In this document: in pieces, positions 24,953 to 38,700 of the stretch | Layout of the letters: every line of letters begins with the position of its first letter | Position numbering within the stretch: the first letter of the stretch is position 1 | Assembly: GCA_004154925.1 (NCBI GenBank) | Contig: QJNS01000008.1 | Location: forward strand, 434,001 to 498,000 | Source of the DNA: Monosporascus cannonballus | Lineage: Eukaryota > Ascomycota > Sordariomycetes > Xylariales | Direction of reading: 5' to 3' | DNA: 64,000 nt | Made by a program: the position numbers and the translations under genes | The notes under the pieces: generated by a model | What the model was told of the DNA's origin: nothing | Databases searched by the model: none | The model's input: the letters and a program-made list of their open reading frames with translations, nothing else

Positions 24953-26803
24953 GTTTACCGGATGGATAAGCTCACCGGATGGTTTCTGGTACCTTTCGGT
25001 AACAAATTCACATTAATTAATTACAATATATCAAAACAGTACAAATTAATCATATTCTTTTTCGCAAGATATATTTACAATTTCTTTACAAGTACGTACA
25101 TTATATCCGGGCTTGCCGCAAACGTTATGCTTCTACTTATTCGTCTTAACCTTTTTGCGATAATTGCCTTTAGCCGTTATTGGTTGTATTTCTTTGTTAC
25201 CGCCTTTTCTTTGGGCCACAAAAGCTTATCCCTTTTATATAATAAAGATTCTTCCTTCTTAAAACCGTGTATTTTTGATTTTCTCACATTTGCTAAGAAT
25301 ATAGTTTGTTTTTGTTAAAGAAGTATATTTTTCTTTTAATAATATTTTTATATAATATTATTAAGGTATTTTTCGTTAAAAAGTCAACCGATTTAACCAT
25401 TTTGTCCACGAATTACCCTGGTAATTTTTAATTCTCTTTTGGAAATAATGTCCCCATTTTGTTATTTCGCAAATATTCTTAGAACCTTTCGCCAGAGGGG
25501 GAATACGGAATCGGCGGAAGTAAACGATAAAACAGTCGATATAAATATAGTTGAAGAAATTGTCAAATAGGATAAAACGTTCTCAAAATCAAATAAAACA
25601 AATCCGGTTTTTACGAATCCGGTTACAGTATTTTCGGACGTTATACCAACTTTAAACGCGTCATAAAAGCCGGCAAGGAAATTTTTATCGTAATATAAAT
25701 ATGGTGGCGTTGTATTGAATTTTCGATATAAAGCGAATAACCGTATTTTAAAGCAAAAAAGCAAAATACGTTAAATGGTTAACACCAATTTGAAAAACAA
25801 GCAAACATATAAAACCTAATAATGCCGTTATTTACGTAATATTTTTCGAATTTTATCCAAAATAATTTTTGTAACGGTTAAAAATAAAGAAATGTTTCGA
25901 TTTTTTAATACGTATTCGAATATATTTGTCGAAATATTAAACTTAATTTATGTTCTATTTGTTTATTATCCCATTATTAATACTTACATCGATTGCTTAA
26001 CCGGATAGTAATAAATTCTTTCGGTACCAAAAATTAAGGTATTTATTCTCAGTCAAAATAATAAATGGCAATAATGCCTAACCTTACGAATGAATAGCTT
26101 ATATAACTATAACCTATTCCTTATTTCCTTATTGCGTTTATTTAAGTTTTCTACGTTTTTTAATACTGGTAATTATTATACTCGTTGCTATAAAAAATTC
26201 CCTTCAAAATCCTGTTTCGCCGAAATTATAACCATCCTTTTTTTGAATATCGCATTTTTTAATTATAATCCGAATAAGCTTAAATTACTAACGAAATTTT
26301 CTCGCCTTTCGTATAATACCTTTTAATAATAAACTTTTCGATATAAACGGGTTTGAAGTTTTTTTTGCCGTTTAATAAAGTTCGACGTCTATTTAACCTA
26401 ACGTGTTCCGTAATACGTTAAGTAACTAATAGATTCGCCATATGTTTAATATGTTAAAGCAGAACAAGAATCGTTCTTACATCTAGGTTAAGGATTCCGT
26501 CGATAATAAATTATTTTTCGGTCGGCGTTAATTTTCGCAAAATAAAGATAATATCGATTTTTAGGAATTTACGAATATATTATTTATACAAAAAAAACAA
26601 GTAATTTCATAATTCGAATTAAGTTTTACATAAATAAATATTGCGTTTTGTTTTTAGCTTGAATAGCTAAGTTTATTCTTATTTTTTTTTACAAGCCGTT
26701 CAATATTGTTAATATAGAAAAATAGTAATTTAAAGTTAGATAATTAAAAGGTGCAAAAAGCCAGGCGTAAACTTGTTTATCTAGTACGCTTGTCCGGTAC
26801 CTT
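24953..26803 (-). mobile_element. pogo/Fot1-type DNA transposon, copy A
   Basis: Aligned in blocks to copy B (56529-58454). Left end reads GTTTACCGGATGGATAAGC; the right end, inverted, reads GGTACCGGACAAGC, i.e. imperfect terminal inverted repeats sharing ACCGGA and AAGC. The 1.85-kb size fits the roughly 1.9-kb Fot1 group of the Tc1/mariner superfamily. TA duplication is not verifiable. A plus-strand open frame at 24962-25318 is a shadow of the transposase C-terminal region. Confidence 0.7.
25320..26700 (-). pseudogene. Degenerate pogo/Fot1 transposase, copy A
   Basis: The best-preserved part is the open frame 25462-25764, whose DKNFLAGFYDAFKVGITSEN and GFVLFDFENVLSYL match the end of the pogo DDE domain (usual text: DKxDFLxxYxxAxxxAFTxxNIxxGF, then GLVPFDPERVLSxL). 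The N-terminal helix-turn-helix region near 26640-26700 aligns with copy B but has lost its ATG and frame. It would bind the inverted repeats and cut and paste the element; now dead. Confidence 0.7.
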
Positions 26804-29800
26804 ATTATTTTATCCTTAATAATATTATAACTATTTGCTGATTAAATATCGGATTAACGTAATAAGGCACGCGAAAATATTTTTCTTAGTTCGTAAATTA
26901 TTTAAGATCCAAATATTTTGAAAAATTATGATTAACATTTTTCCCGTTGATGAAAAAGATCCTATTATTATAAAATATTATAATCCTTTTTAATAAGTAG
27001 TAATATTTATAGCTTCTTTATTTTTCTTTTATTATTCTGGTTATTATTTTTCGAAAGCTTGAATAATAATTAATAATTCTTTATTACAAATATTAAAACT
27101 TTGTTCTTTTATATTGTCTTTTATAGAACGAAATTAATATGTCGAAACTGTTCCAATATATCCTATTTTAAAACTATTTGCTTTAACACCTAATTGGAAT
27201 TATCGGTTTTTAAAACCAATCTGCGCATAGAGATATAATATTAGAAAATCGGCGCTATAGGAAATATGTTTCAAATATTTAAAAAAATATTAAAAGGCTT
27301 CTATTAAAAGGGCTTTTTGTTTCTCTTTATTTATTAAAGTAATTAAAAGTTTCATAATTAAAGATTGTTTATAAATTGATAAATAACTTCTCAAAATTGA
27401 AAAAAACATTCAAGTTTTCGTAATATGTTAACGCTTTCTTACTTTGGAATAATCCTAATTTTATGAATTTTAATACATATAGAGCTATTAAAAGATTATT
27501 AAATAAAATAAGATATATTTTTCAACGTTAAAGTCGTATTTACAACTAAAAATAATGAACGCTACGTTTGTATAACAACGCATTATTTAGGGCGCGACAA
27601 ATATATATTTTTCCTTTTTACAATAAATCTATATATGGTTTAAATTCTTTACACGATATTTATCTTTAATTAAAATAATTAAATAACCTATGATTAATAG
27701 AATGTGAAACCAAATGATGGACGCTTTTTATATGGAATATTATTACAAAATATCCGAATAACTCGAACCGGGTTATAAATATGATTTTTTATTGATTTTA
27801 AAAATAATACGTAAAAAATAAAAAGAATTTAAACTTATCCAACTTTATAAATATTGACGTTAAATAAAAAGTATTGAAAATTTCCAAGATTTAGAAAAGA
27901 AAGTCACGGATTTTTGCGGTAACGTTACTAAGACCGCGGTAGTTAATTTAAATATAATTTTCTTCAGGTTTTTTAAAAACAAAATCAAGATTATGTTCGA
28001 AAAATGATTAAAATGGAAAAATCTCTTTTTTTTAAAAAATAATTATCGATATAATTCCGTACTGCTGACATTTCTTAAAATGGAAATATAGGTATATTTT
28101 AACCATCATACTTAAAACGGAAATAATTGAAATTTATAATTAAAAAATTAACTTGACGACAAAGTCTTAACGTTACAAAAAATCAATATTTTTACCAAAT
28201 TTTAATATTAGAGTAATGATTCCTTTAAACCTTCGGTTCTTATATTCTGTAATTTGCTATCAATATATTTTTCAACATTGTTTTCGATTTTGTAATGGAA
28301 TTATAATATTTTAGTCGTTTAATTATAAATAGTTCGTTATTTGGACGGAATAATATATCTCATAAAAGGTATTGTTTAAATACAAATATTAGATAATATC
28401 GTGATATATATTAAAAATACCTATTTATATATAAAAAATAATTATATAACTAATCAGCTACATTTATAAAATATACTTCTAAAAATGATAAATTTAATGA
28501 AAAATAAAACATTTTTTATGACATTGTATATATAACGAAACGTGAGGAAATCAATAATGCAAAATAAGCGTATCGTTATATATATAACGTTAAAATAAGG
28601 TAGAGAAATTTTAAAAACATAAGCTATAATATTATAATAAAAAAGAATTAGAAATTTCGATATGCTTTTTTTATTTATAAGCTTCGTTTTCACGCTTTCC
28701 TCTATTAACCAATTATATTTTCGGAAAAAGAATAAGGTAAATAGAATATCGAATAATTTGCAGGAGTTATGACTGGAAAATAAAAATATTCCTAATAAGG
28801 TGTATGTAAAGCTAAACCGTTTGATATTTTAAAATTAAATTAATTGCTACTGAATTTATGATTTTAAATTCACGAAGTTAAAAAGGTAAAATATAAAACT
28901 GTTTTTAACATATAAAGTCGTGGTATTAATATGTTTCGTTAAAATACAAATTTTATATTTATTATTAATATTTAATAAAATGTTATGACTTATATTATTA
29001 TTATACAATATATATTTTAATCCCATATTTTATTATTTTACAAACGTTTCATACTTAATTTTAATACTTATTAACTTTTAACATCTTTTTATTAATAGAT
29101 TTATATCATTAATATATATTGTTTATTATTAATTACGTATAATACTCAAATTCTGTCAAACGCCTTTTTATTTTTAGATAATCGAATATCACATAATTAA
29201 TGGAAAACTAAGTTATTAAAATATATTTTAAAATTTAACTTTTAAACACAAGTTATTTGTCGGTAATATATTATTTTCCATGATTATAATTTTCTAATAT
29301 ACTTGTTTTATATAGATTGTTACGGTAGTAAATGTGGATTTTACATATATCATACCACAATTATTTTAAGATGTTATTTATATATTAATTATAATGTTCC
29401 TGGTTTTTCTACGACATATTATATTATAAAATATAGAAAACTAAATATACTTGTATTGTTTCATATATTTTATAAAAAGAATATTCAAAAATATTTAGAG
29501 TACAATAACTAATTTTAGCTGTATATTAAAACATTTTTGAAAAATGTAAATTGTTTACCATTTATCTTTTCTTTTTAAACCTCTTTTATTTGTTATTATT
29601 GTAGTTTCAAGAATCCATTAAGATTTTATATATTTTATAATGCCTTAAATCGTAAAATGTATTAATAACTTAATTTTAATTATATATATTATTTTTAAAT
29701 ACTTTTATAATTTATAACTTTAGTTTCAGTATTATTAATACATTATTAATATTTACCTAAATGGTTTTAGTAGTATTAGTGTATTTAATAGATATTTAAT

Positions 29801-32800
29801 TTCGGTACTGTATTTATTTTTGTCGAATGTTATTAATCTTTACTTTTAAGATCAATTAAATTAATATTACATTAATAAAGGTATGGTGGTGGTTTAGTAG
29901 AAATAATAAAAAATAAAGCTGTTTTAATATATAATAATTTATTGAAACATTAAAATTGATATAAATATCGCCAGAAGTCGAATTTGGTTTTCAATAGAAC
30001 ATTTATTTATTATCCTATTATTGCCCATATTCGGATTTAATTATATATACTGGTTTCTTAAATTCTATTTTAATTAATTAAATAAATTCTAGTATATTGA
30101 ATATCATAAAGCTCTTTAAAATGAAGGTTTATTAATATATATCTAAGAGCACAACGTGCTTTTTATTATTCGTATTTTAACGTATAATTTACTGTTGTAA
30201 ATATTCGAAAAACATTTAAAATAATGTTTTTAATATTTAATTATATTCCTATGAATTAAAAATAATTATAACAATGCATTTCGATTTATATTAACTTTTT
30301 TTAATATTAAATCAACGTAAATATAGAAAGCGCTATAAAATACAGTAGTATATTACGCATTTTCTATTACACTAGCATATATTTAAATGCTTAATGAAAT
30401 TAAGAAAACGGATTAATAATTAATAAACTTTAAAACCTTGTAATAAACATTGTTTATATTATATATTAAACCAATTTATGTTTTCTATAAATCCGTAACA
30501 TTGAAAAGATTAATTATTTAAAAATATCTGTTGTAATTATAATATATATTATACAAACCGTATTTTTGTACTATTAACAGGAGGTGTAAATGTAAATTTG
30601 CGAATAACGAATATGCAGTTATATATGATAAATTGATTTGTATATATTGTTATATATTTCATATTTACTTTTTAAAATTTCGAATATTATTCAAAATGTA
30701 TAAATGTTATTATATTTCTATAAAACGTTAATGTAAAGTACTTTTAATAATGTATTTTATATTGAATAAATTTATAAAAGTTTCTATTTTTCTTAAAGTG
30801 AATATACAAATATAAAACCGGTTACAAATAATTTAAAATTCTTTATACTAAATAACCTCTTTACAATTGTGACGGAATAAAAGAACGAGGAAAATACTAC
30901 ATTACAAATATTTCCATTTAAAATATAATTACATAGACAAGTAATTGCTGAAAATTTTAATTGTAATTTTAAATCCATTACTTTATAAAAACATGAATTG
31001 TTATAAAAGAGTGTTTATTAAAAGGTAATAAGATATAGTGTAAATTTTAAAAATCAAATATTAAATTTTGTTTAGTAAAATCTTCGAATTAAGATTTGTA
31101 AAACAACAATATTGATCTGTTTTAATCGGTATTATAAAGACTACATATTAATTTTAACGAAAAAAAGATTTTTATTTATATATTTTCATCACTAATTCGT
31201 AATTTGTTTAGAATCTATTAAACAACGTAGAAGTGAAAAGAAAAGGTTTATATTAAAAGTTATAAACAAAACGTCAAATATAAAAAGAAAATAATAAAAT
31301 TTAAAGAAGTTCTAATTTGAATTGATAAATCCAAAGTTTCAAGTAAATGTAATAATTTATAAATAGCTGTAATAAATTAAGATTTAAATAACATAATATA
31401 AAGTCTTTTTACCATTCTTAACTAAATGTTTTTAATATAATTATTATAACATATAAATAAGTGGGAATGAAACAAAATAACATTCTTACTATACCTTACT
31501 AAGCTAAAACATAATGAAATATTGAATTTAATAAATATATAACGCAATAATAATTTTAATTCATATTACGTAAATATTAATAATTATCACGTTTCATAAT
31601 CGTAAGATTATATCGAAACAGAACCTAATATCTTTTATCGGTTTTAATTAAATTTGTCCGAAATATATTGTTAATATTTTTAATTTAATGTTGTAATTAT
31701 TTTTAATTTATTATTGTTATAGTTATTGTTTACTAATTATCTTTAATTCCTTCATAATTTGTATAACCATTCAAAATTTGGTTTTTTTCGAATATATTAT
31801 TCATTGCTTTGTATTAGAAATTACTATATTTTAATAAAGCTAGCGGTGCCGATAAAATTATAAAATAACCGAATAATACAGGTATAAATACGGTAACCAA
31901 AAAAAGTTAAACAAATTAAAATTTTAATAAATAACAACATGGTCGCCAAGACTATAAATTAAAAAAATAAATACAGCGTTTACTACACCGATGTAATATA
32001 ATACACATTATATATATTACTACGAATATAATTTTAAATTATAAACCTATAAAAACTATATCTGGTTATAATTGAAATAATCAAAATAAGTACTAAAATG
32101 TTAATTGTTGATTTAAATCGAATAATTATATTTTTTACTTCAATCTAAGCAATATGTATCGTATTTTACAATTTATTTTAATATATATCAAATTTATAGC
32201 TTGTTTAACAGTTTGAATCTATATAAGTACATTTATAAAATAAACATATAATACCATTATGTTTAATTAAACTAATTCCGATTTTTTCAAAAATTATTCA
32301 TATGTTTTATAGGACCGAAAATATAATCTTTTAATATATTATATATATCGTAAGAAGGAAACTGCTTTTTAAAATATCTTAATAATATTATTATTTACGT
32401 CTTAGAATGCCGTTAATTAGTATAACTATATTATAAATCACGTAAATATTCTTAAAGCCATATAATGTAATTGGTCGTTTAGTAACCATTTATTCTTTAG
32501 AATTAATAAAAAATAATTATTTATTTTATTCCTTAACGTTAAATGGAAATAATTACGCAAAATATAATTTATTCTTTATTATATATATTGGAAATTATTT
32601 ATGTTATGAACAATCACCATTGTATAAGCAGCCTTTACTTAATTTTACGTAAATACCTTTAAGTTTAAATATCTAGATATAAAAGAAAATAAAATACATA
32701 TATTTTATTATAAGATTTAATATAAATAAGTGCATTTCCACATGTTTTATACAATAAGTTTTGTTTTTTTAAATATATTAAAATCGTTTTACATATATAG

Positions 32801-33235
32801 TTAAAATTTAAGAGTCTATATTATTATGATTTGATGTTCTTCTAGCAATATAGATTGAATTTATTTTAATTTAGAAATTTACCAATAATACGAGTATTAT
32901 TTTTCGAAAGAGTGTTTGAAAAATAAAATATAATAATTAATTTATTTTACTTCAGGTTATTTGTAATAAATTACCGTTCTTTTTTTATTATTGAAATATA
33001 GTACCTCTTCTATTATAACTATTTTTTAACTTATATAATTTTAAAATTGCGAAATTGAAGTTTTTTATTCTTAAATGAAAATTACTTTTCAATTATAGTT
33101 TAAATTTATATGTATTAAGCCCTTTATATATTAGGAGTAACATAATTTATTTCTATTTATGAATTATTTGATCAACACTTTAATATATATACTTAATAGA
33201 AAACCTTTCTAATAATTGGTAAGATAATGAATAGT
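26804..33235. other. Long AT-rich spacer
   Basis: 6.4 kb, extremely A+T-rich. Apart from a possible hAT trace near 27.5 kb, no element ends, zinc fingers, RT boxes or gene-like frames could be read. Open frames at 28454-28693, 29303-29512 and 30793-30978 are composed of Ile/Tyr/Asn/Phe/Lys, as random AT-rich DNA gives. CpG becomes scarcer from about 28.7 kb onward. Confidence 0.6.
27480..27700 (+). pseudogene. Possible hAT transposase remnant
   Basis: Plus-strand frame VFTTKNNERYVCITTHYLGR followed after about 16 residues by a hydrophobic stretch. This resembles the hAT block Thr-x-Asp-x-Trp-Thr-Ser...Tyr/Phe-x-x-Ile-Thr-Ala-His-Tyr-Ile. Only one block is visible and no ends or duplication were found, so this is tentative. 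Confidence 0.3.
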
Positions 33236-33390
33236 TGTGAGCTGGGGTGAGGTGATTTTCGACTAATCGTAAAGCAGATTCCAAGAAATAAATGTATTAG
33301 GTTGCTTCTATCTGGCCTTTCTTATTAGCTGCCAGATTGTGGATTTATATTAGTAAATAGATTGCTGGCTGATCGGTTGCTGGTCGGCTA
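33236..33390 (-). repeat. E5 3' LTR (about 155 bp)
   Basis: Starts TGTGAGCTGGGGTGAGGTGA; shared blocks with the other copy include TATCTGGC, TAGCTGCCAGAT and GGATTTATATTAGTAAATAG. Little RIP compared with its partner. The right end is uncertain by several bases. Confidence 0.75.
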
Positions 33391-36300
33391 TTAGCTTTAC
33401 CCTTTTCGGCGTTATATTCTTATTATTATTCTCTTTTCTAAGGTTATTCATTTTTAATATTAGTATTATTAATTTAATATAATAGATTTTGCAAACCTGG
33501 TTATGTATATTTGCCGATAATTGACTGTTATATTATGTTATAAATAATTACTGTAATAATTAATGCGTATTTTATTTTGTAATTCATGATATTCCGCTTA
33601 ATGTTTTATTATAATCATTTTTAACCTTATTAAATTTATTTTGTTTTTCCGTTTTGTACTCAAACTTTTATTCTTTTTATATACGCGTTCCGTTTTGTTT
33701 TCCGTTTTCCTTTATTTTTATTTCCTCTTTTTTATTTCTTCTGCGTATTATTTCTGTTTGCTAAATCCTTTTTAGTAAAAGATTCTGAGCAAAGTAATAT
33801 TTGATATTGATAAAAATTAGGATTTTTTCTAGCGTTATCTTTTTAATATAAACGATAAGATAAATATTATTTATATTATGGGCGGTAATAAGCCGTATTA
33901 TATTTATGTACTTTAACGTTATTTCGATTACCTTATGACTTACGTTTAAAATTTAAACGCCTTAAATTACGTTATAATTAATTACTATTATAAAACTTTT
34001 CGTACGGTAATATAATTATTTTTAATATTATTAATTTCGTAATTTAATTTCTATTTAAATTCCGATTATTTTTAAAGATACCGCTTTAACCGTCTTTTAA
34101 TTCGATACCGATAATTAGGAGTTAATCGACGAACTTAAAAACGTTCGTATTGCGGATATTTAATACGAATATTGTGATGTAATTACAATTCGTTATAGAT
34201 TTAACGTTTTTCACGAACCATGTTTGTCCGTAACGTAATTATTAATAAAAAATATGTTTTTTTTTAATATAAAGGAAGTTAATTTCTTATTGTCCGTTAT
34301 AGTTCGGGAAGTCTAATTTTAATGTTATTTTATAGATTTGCAAATTCCAGTTTTTTTTAAAGATACTGCGATTGTTTTCTTATTATTCCGCGATTAATTT
34401 CCGTGTAAGCGTATTTTTAAGATATTTCTATAAATAAGGTAATATTCGAAAGCCGTTATATCGTTATAGTTTTTACTTACGAATAATTCCCGCTTGGGTT
34501 TTTAACGTTTTAACAGAATTATAATATTTATTAATAATTATAAATAAAAAATGGTTTTATGTAACGAAATTCTTATGGAATTTAAGTACGTAAAACGTTT
34601 TAAGGATAACGCATTGTTTTTGATTACTAATAAATTATATTTCTGGTATTTCGGTTTCTTTGTAAAAAATGTGATTTTTTAAAACCTTTTCCGGGTTTTA
34701 TATTCAATAAATTTAATAAACGTATTTGTTTTCTGCCATTATATATTTTCCTATTATTTTTCGATATTTCAATGTTAAACCTTTTAATCTGTTTATTAAA
34801 AGCTGATTAATATTAGGTTTAGTAATTAAACGCGAAACTTTGAATTCTAAATAAAAGTTTAATTTTTGGATTATTTATAAATTTCCGATTAGCATATAAT
34901 AAGGTAATTATTTTCCAAAAATTTAAAAGTAATTATATAATCAAATAATATTTTAATTTCACTTAAAATTAATTTTTATAATTCCTATAATTATCAAGTA
35001 ATTAATTTCCGATTAGGTTATTATAATTTTGTGGTTTTTAGGTCCTTTTATTTCTGATATACGTATTTAATTTTTTTAACGTTATAGTATTTTAAACGCG
35101 TATTAGAATTGTTTTCGCAATTTTTAGGTATTGTATTTAGCGGGTTAGCTTTTTTATTTAATTAGATATTTGCGTTACCCCTAATTATCTTAATGACGGA
35201 TGATAGTTTTTATTATTTATTTTTCTTATTCTCTCATTAGGTCCGGTAATATGTTTAAACGTTACCAGGTTTTCGGTTATGTTACGAGTATAATAAAGAT
35301 ATTGAAAATATGTTATATATTTATTAGTATTTGGTAAAAAAAACTATTTTATACATTTAAAAACTGACTCGTTCTTTAAGTGTAACCCGGATATAAATAA
35401 ATGCGAAATTCCTATTTTTAAATTTGAAATCCTTAATTAATAAATTTATTTATTATCTTAATTGCAATTTTATAGATATATAACGTCAATCATAATATTG
35501 TTATAAGCTGTTATTATTTTCTTTTAATATTTGTATATTATTCGACGAATAATGGCCATTTTCGTAATGCTTTTTCATTGCTTATATATATTTTTTAAAT
35601 CTTTTAATACGGATTTTATTATTTTCTAATAATTAATATATAAGATTTAGAAGGGCAAACGGCCGGTAAATACGTTGCGTTTATTGATATATACGAATTC
35701 CGTATTTCGTACTAACTTTATTTAATTATCTTAATATTTATTTATATAATTTCAGAAATAATGTTTTAAAACTTAATAAATATATTTTATTTATTTATCG
35801 GTTTTCGGATAGTAAACAGTCAATATTTGCTGTTTTACTTTTTGGTTTTCGCAAAATTCCTCTTAAATTTAATTTATTAATAATTTATTTTTACTATTAA
35901 TACTTTTAACTGGCGTATCGAATTAATATGTTACCTTATCGTAAAATAATTAAATTATATTCGGTTATAATTCAAGTTTTAATCGTAAAAATAAATTACC
36001 TTAATTTCGTAAAAGGGTTAATTACTACCTGGGTTGCGTTATATTTTAGCCTGTTTAAATTTAAGTTTTTGATAAATTCCGTAATAAAAATTAGCCAGAC
36101 TTTTTGGAAAAACTATTTAGATAACGATAATAGCTATAAATATTTATATCGTTTATAATGTAACTTTATTATACCCTGGTAATTCAGATGTTATTCAATA
36201 TATTTTTCGATATCCTTTCTTATATTTTCTTAGTAAAACCTTTCAGTTATTAATTTTAACATACGGATATATCTTATATATCATATTTTTGGATTATTAA

Positions 36301-38700
36301 ATGATTAGTTAATTATTTATATTGTTAAAATATTATATAACGAGGCTACGAATTGATCCTAATAATATAAAATCTTTTTTAGGTCTAAGAAATATTTTCT
36401 TTTTATTTCGGTTTAATATTTAATTATCCGTATTAATCTTATAATATTTAGGCTTTTAGTTTATAACTTTCGGACCTAATTATAAAATTATCGGGAAATT
36501 TTCAGTTATAATACCGTTTTGTTTTTAAATAGTTTTTTGCCAAAAAACGTAAAACGTATCAATTATAAATAATAACCTTAATATTAATTTCGTTTTTTTA
36601 GTATTTTCGAAATTTAATTATATTGCGATTATAATTTGCAGTTACTTTTATTTAAACGCTTATAATATTATTATTATAATTTGTGCTTATATTATTTGGA
36701 GTAAATAAAATAATCGTCAAATATATAGTTCTTTAATTTTTTTCGAAAACCTTTTGTAATCGTATAATAAAGATTTTTTGTGTTTTTACGAGGATAATTA
36801 CTATTTAAATTTTTATTGCTTAAAATTCTTTTTAAGATTTTATAACGAACGAATTTTGCGTTATTTTTATGAGGCCTTTTAGTTTCTTATAATGCTTTAA
36901 ATCGCGTTATATTTTTAGCACCGTTTTCTGTCCCTTTTTCGGCATATTATTCGTGAATCCGAATTTCTTAAACAACGTAAAAATTACGTTTTCATACGCG
37001 ATTTCCCTTGATATATAATCCGGGCGTTTAAATAATTTATGTGCCGAATTAACGATATCTGGTCATATTAGATCTTAAAATTAAATTACGTAAGGCGGTA
37101 AATTTATCGCGCTAATTTTCTCTTAAGATTACGCCCCGGCATTTTTATTATGTTTTTAAGCGCTACTTAATTAACAAATATTAAAAACAAACTTTCCGTA
37201 TCTTTAAAATATTACTGTTAATATTATATTTTTTTTATAATCGCGAATCATCTTTATTGCTTTATAGCTTCTTATTTTTATATTAAATTTTAATTTGGTA
37301 ATTATTATGTAATTAGTTGTTAATATTTTTCGCATTTTAATAAAAATATTCTTAATATAGTTTTTATTAAGGTATTTATTTTAATTTTAATATTTTTAAC
37401 ATTATCGTAATATCTGAAAATGGTTTTTAATTACGAAATATTTTTTAAATTTCGAAACGCTTTCTTATTTTCTTAGATGATTAGAATTTTATTATATTCT
37501 GTTTATCTTACGCTTCTTAACCTTCATAATCAGTTCCGTAGTACGCAAATATTAACCGAATTCTTTTCGATGAAAAGTTATAAATTCCAAAAATATTTAA
37601 ATATTAGAAATTAATTTCAGCTTCAATTATATTTTATAAGTATTTTGCCGTTAACGGTTTATCTTTAAATTGTCGGTATTAATTATGAATCCTAAAAACT
37701 TTGATCTTTTAAAAAAATTATATTTAAAACTCCTTGGCAAATAATTAGTATTATAAGAACCGTTTATGAATTAATTAAAAATATTTCCTATAGTCTTTTC
37801 GTTATTAAAATCAATAATTATATTATTTAAATACATTATATATATATAATTAATTACTCCCATTAATAATTTAAATATAAAGGTTTAAAACGTTTTTAAC
37901 GTATTAATGAGGCCAAATAATATTACCGTATATTTAAATTGCTCGTATTATGTTCGGAAAACAATTTTTTATTAATTGTCTTTTTTAATCTTAATACGGT
38001 AATAAATACGTTTAAAATTAAGGTTCGAAAATATCATAATTAATTATAAGTAATTTATTATTATTGAAATTAAATATAAAAACCATTAATTTTTTTATCG
38101 TTGTCCGATTTATCTCTTTATAATTAATATATAATTAATACTTACCGTCCTTTTTAAGCACGAATAATATTAATACTTTTACGTTTATTTTCGAATAACG
38201 TATCTGGCTTATTTTCAGGGATTCTGAATGTATTCTTTAAATATTTTTAAGCCGCCGAAACACGGTAAATTAGGCCGAATAAAGACGTTTTACTTAAAAC
38301 CAGATTTATTATATATTTTGCTTTAAATAATTAAGAAATATTGTAAGCATGTAAAAAACTTAATTATTTTTTATTTTTATTATTTGCTTAATTCCGAGAT
38401 ATTTAATTTTTCTACTAAACTTATTAAATTAACGGTTTAAATTCGTTTATCGAAAATCGTTAAATATGCGAATTTTTGGCCGTCAACCTTTTATAATAAT
38501 CCACATAATTATTAATATATACCTATATGTAATATCGCGCCGTATATATTTATTCTTAATCTAAATAATAAACGATCGGCCGCTTTCTGATTGCGGCAGA
38601 TTATAAAATAAATTTACTTAAATTTTAATTTATTTTCGTTATCATGTATTATGCTAATAACAATTTCGTAAGCCCTATAATATTTGATATATGCGCCGTT
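33391..38700 (-). pseudogene. Degenerate Ty3 pol of E5
   Basis: RT box YLNNIIID at 37810-37833 (YLDD to YLNN, the G-to-A form), preceded by LMGVINYI for the family's xNGVLxxYL. Integrase block TVYYPKTDK-stop-INK at 35782-35820 for TAYHPQTDGQTER. The 3' part between 33.4 and 35.5 kb is too eroded to confirm a chromodomain. An open frame on plus at 35928-36158 is a shadow. Confidence 0.7.

Noticed and set aside
24962..25318. 118-codon plus-strand open frame
   Set aside because: Shadow of the pogo copy A transposase tail; the opposite strand carries the family motifs, and copy B is not open here.
28454..30978. Small open frames in the long spacer
   Set aside because: Ile/Tyr/Asn/Lys/Phe-rich low-complexity translations without motif or neighbour support.
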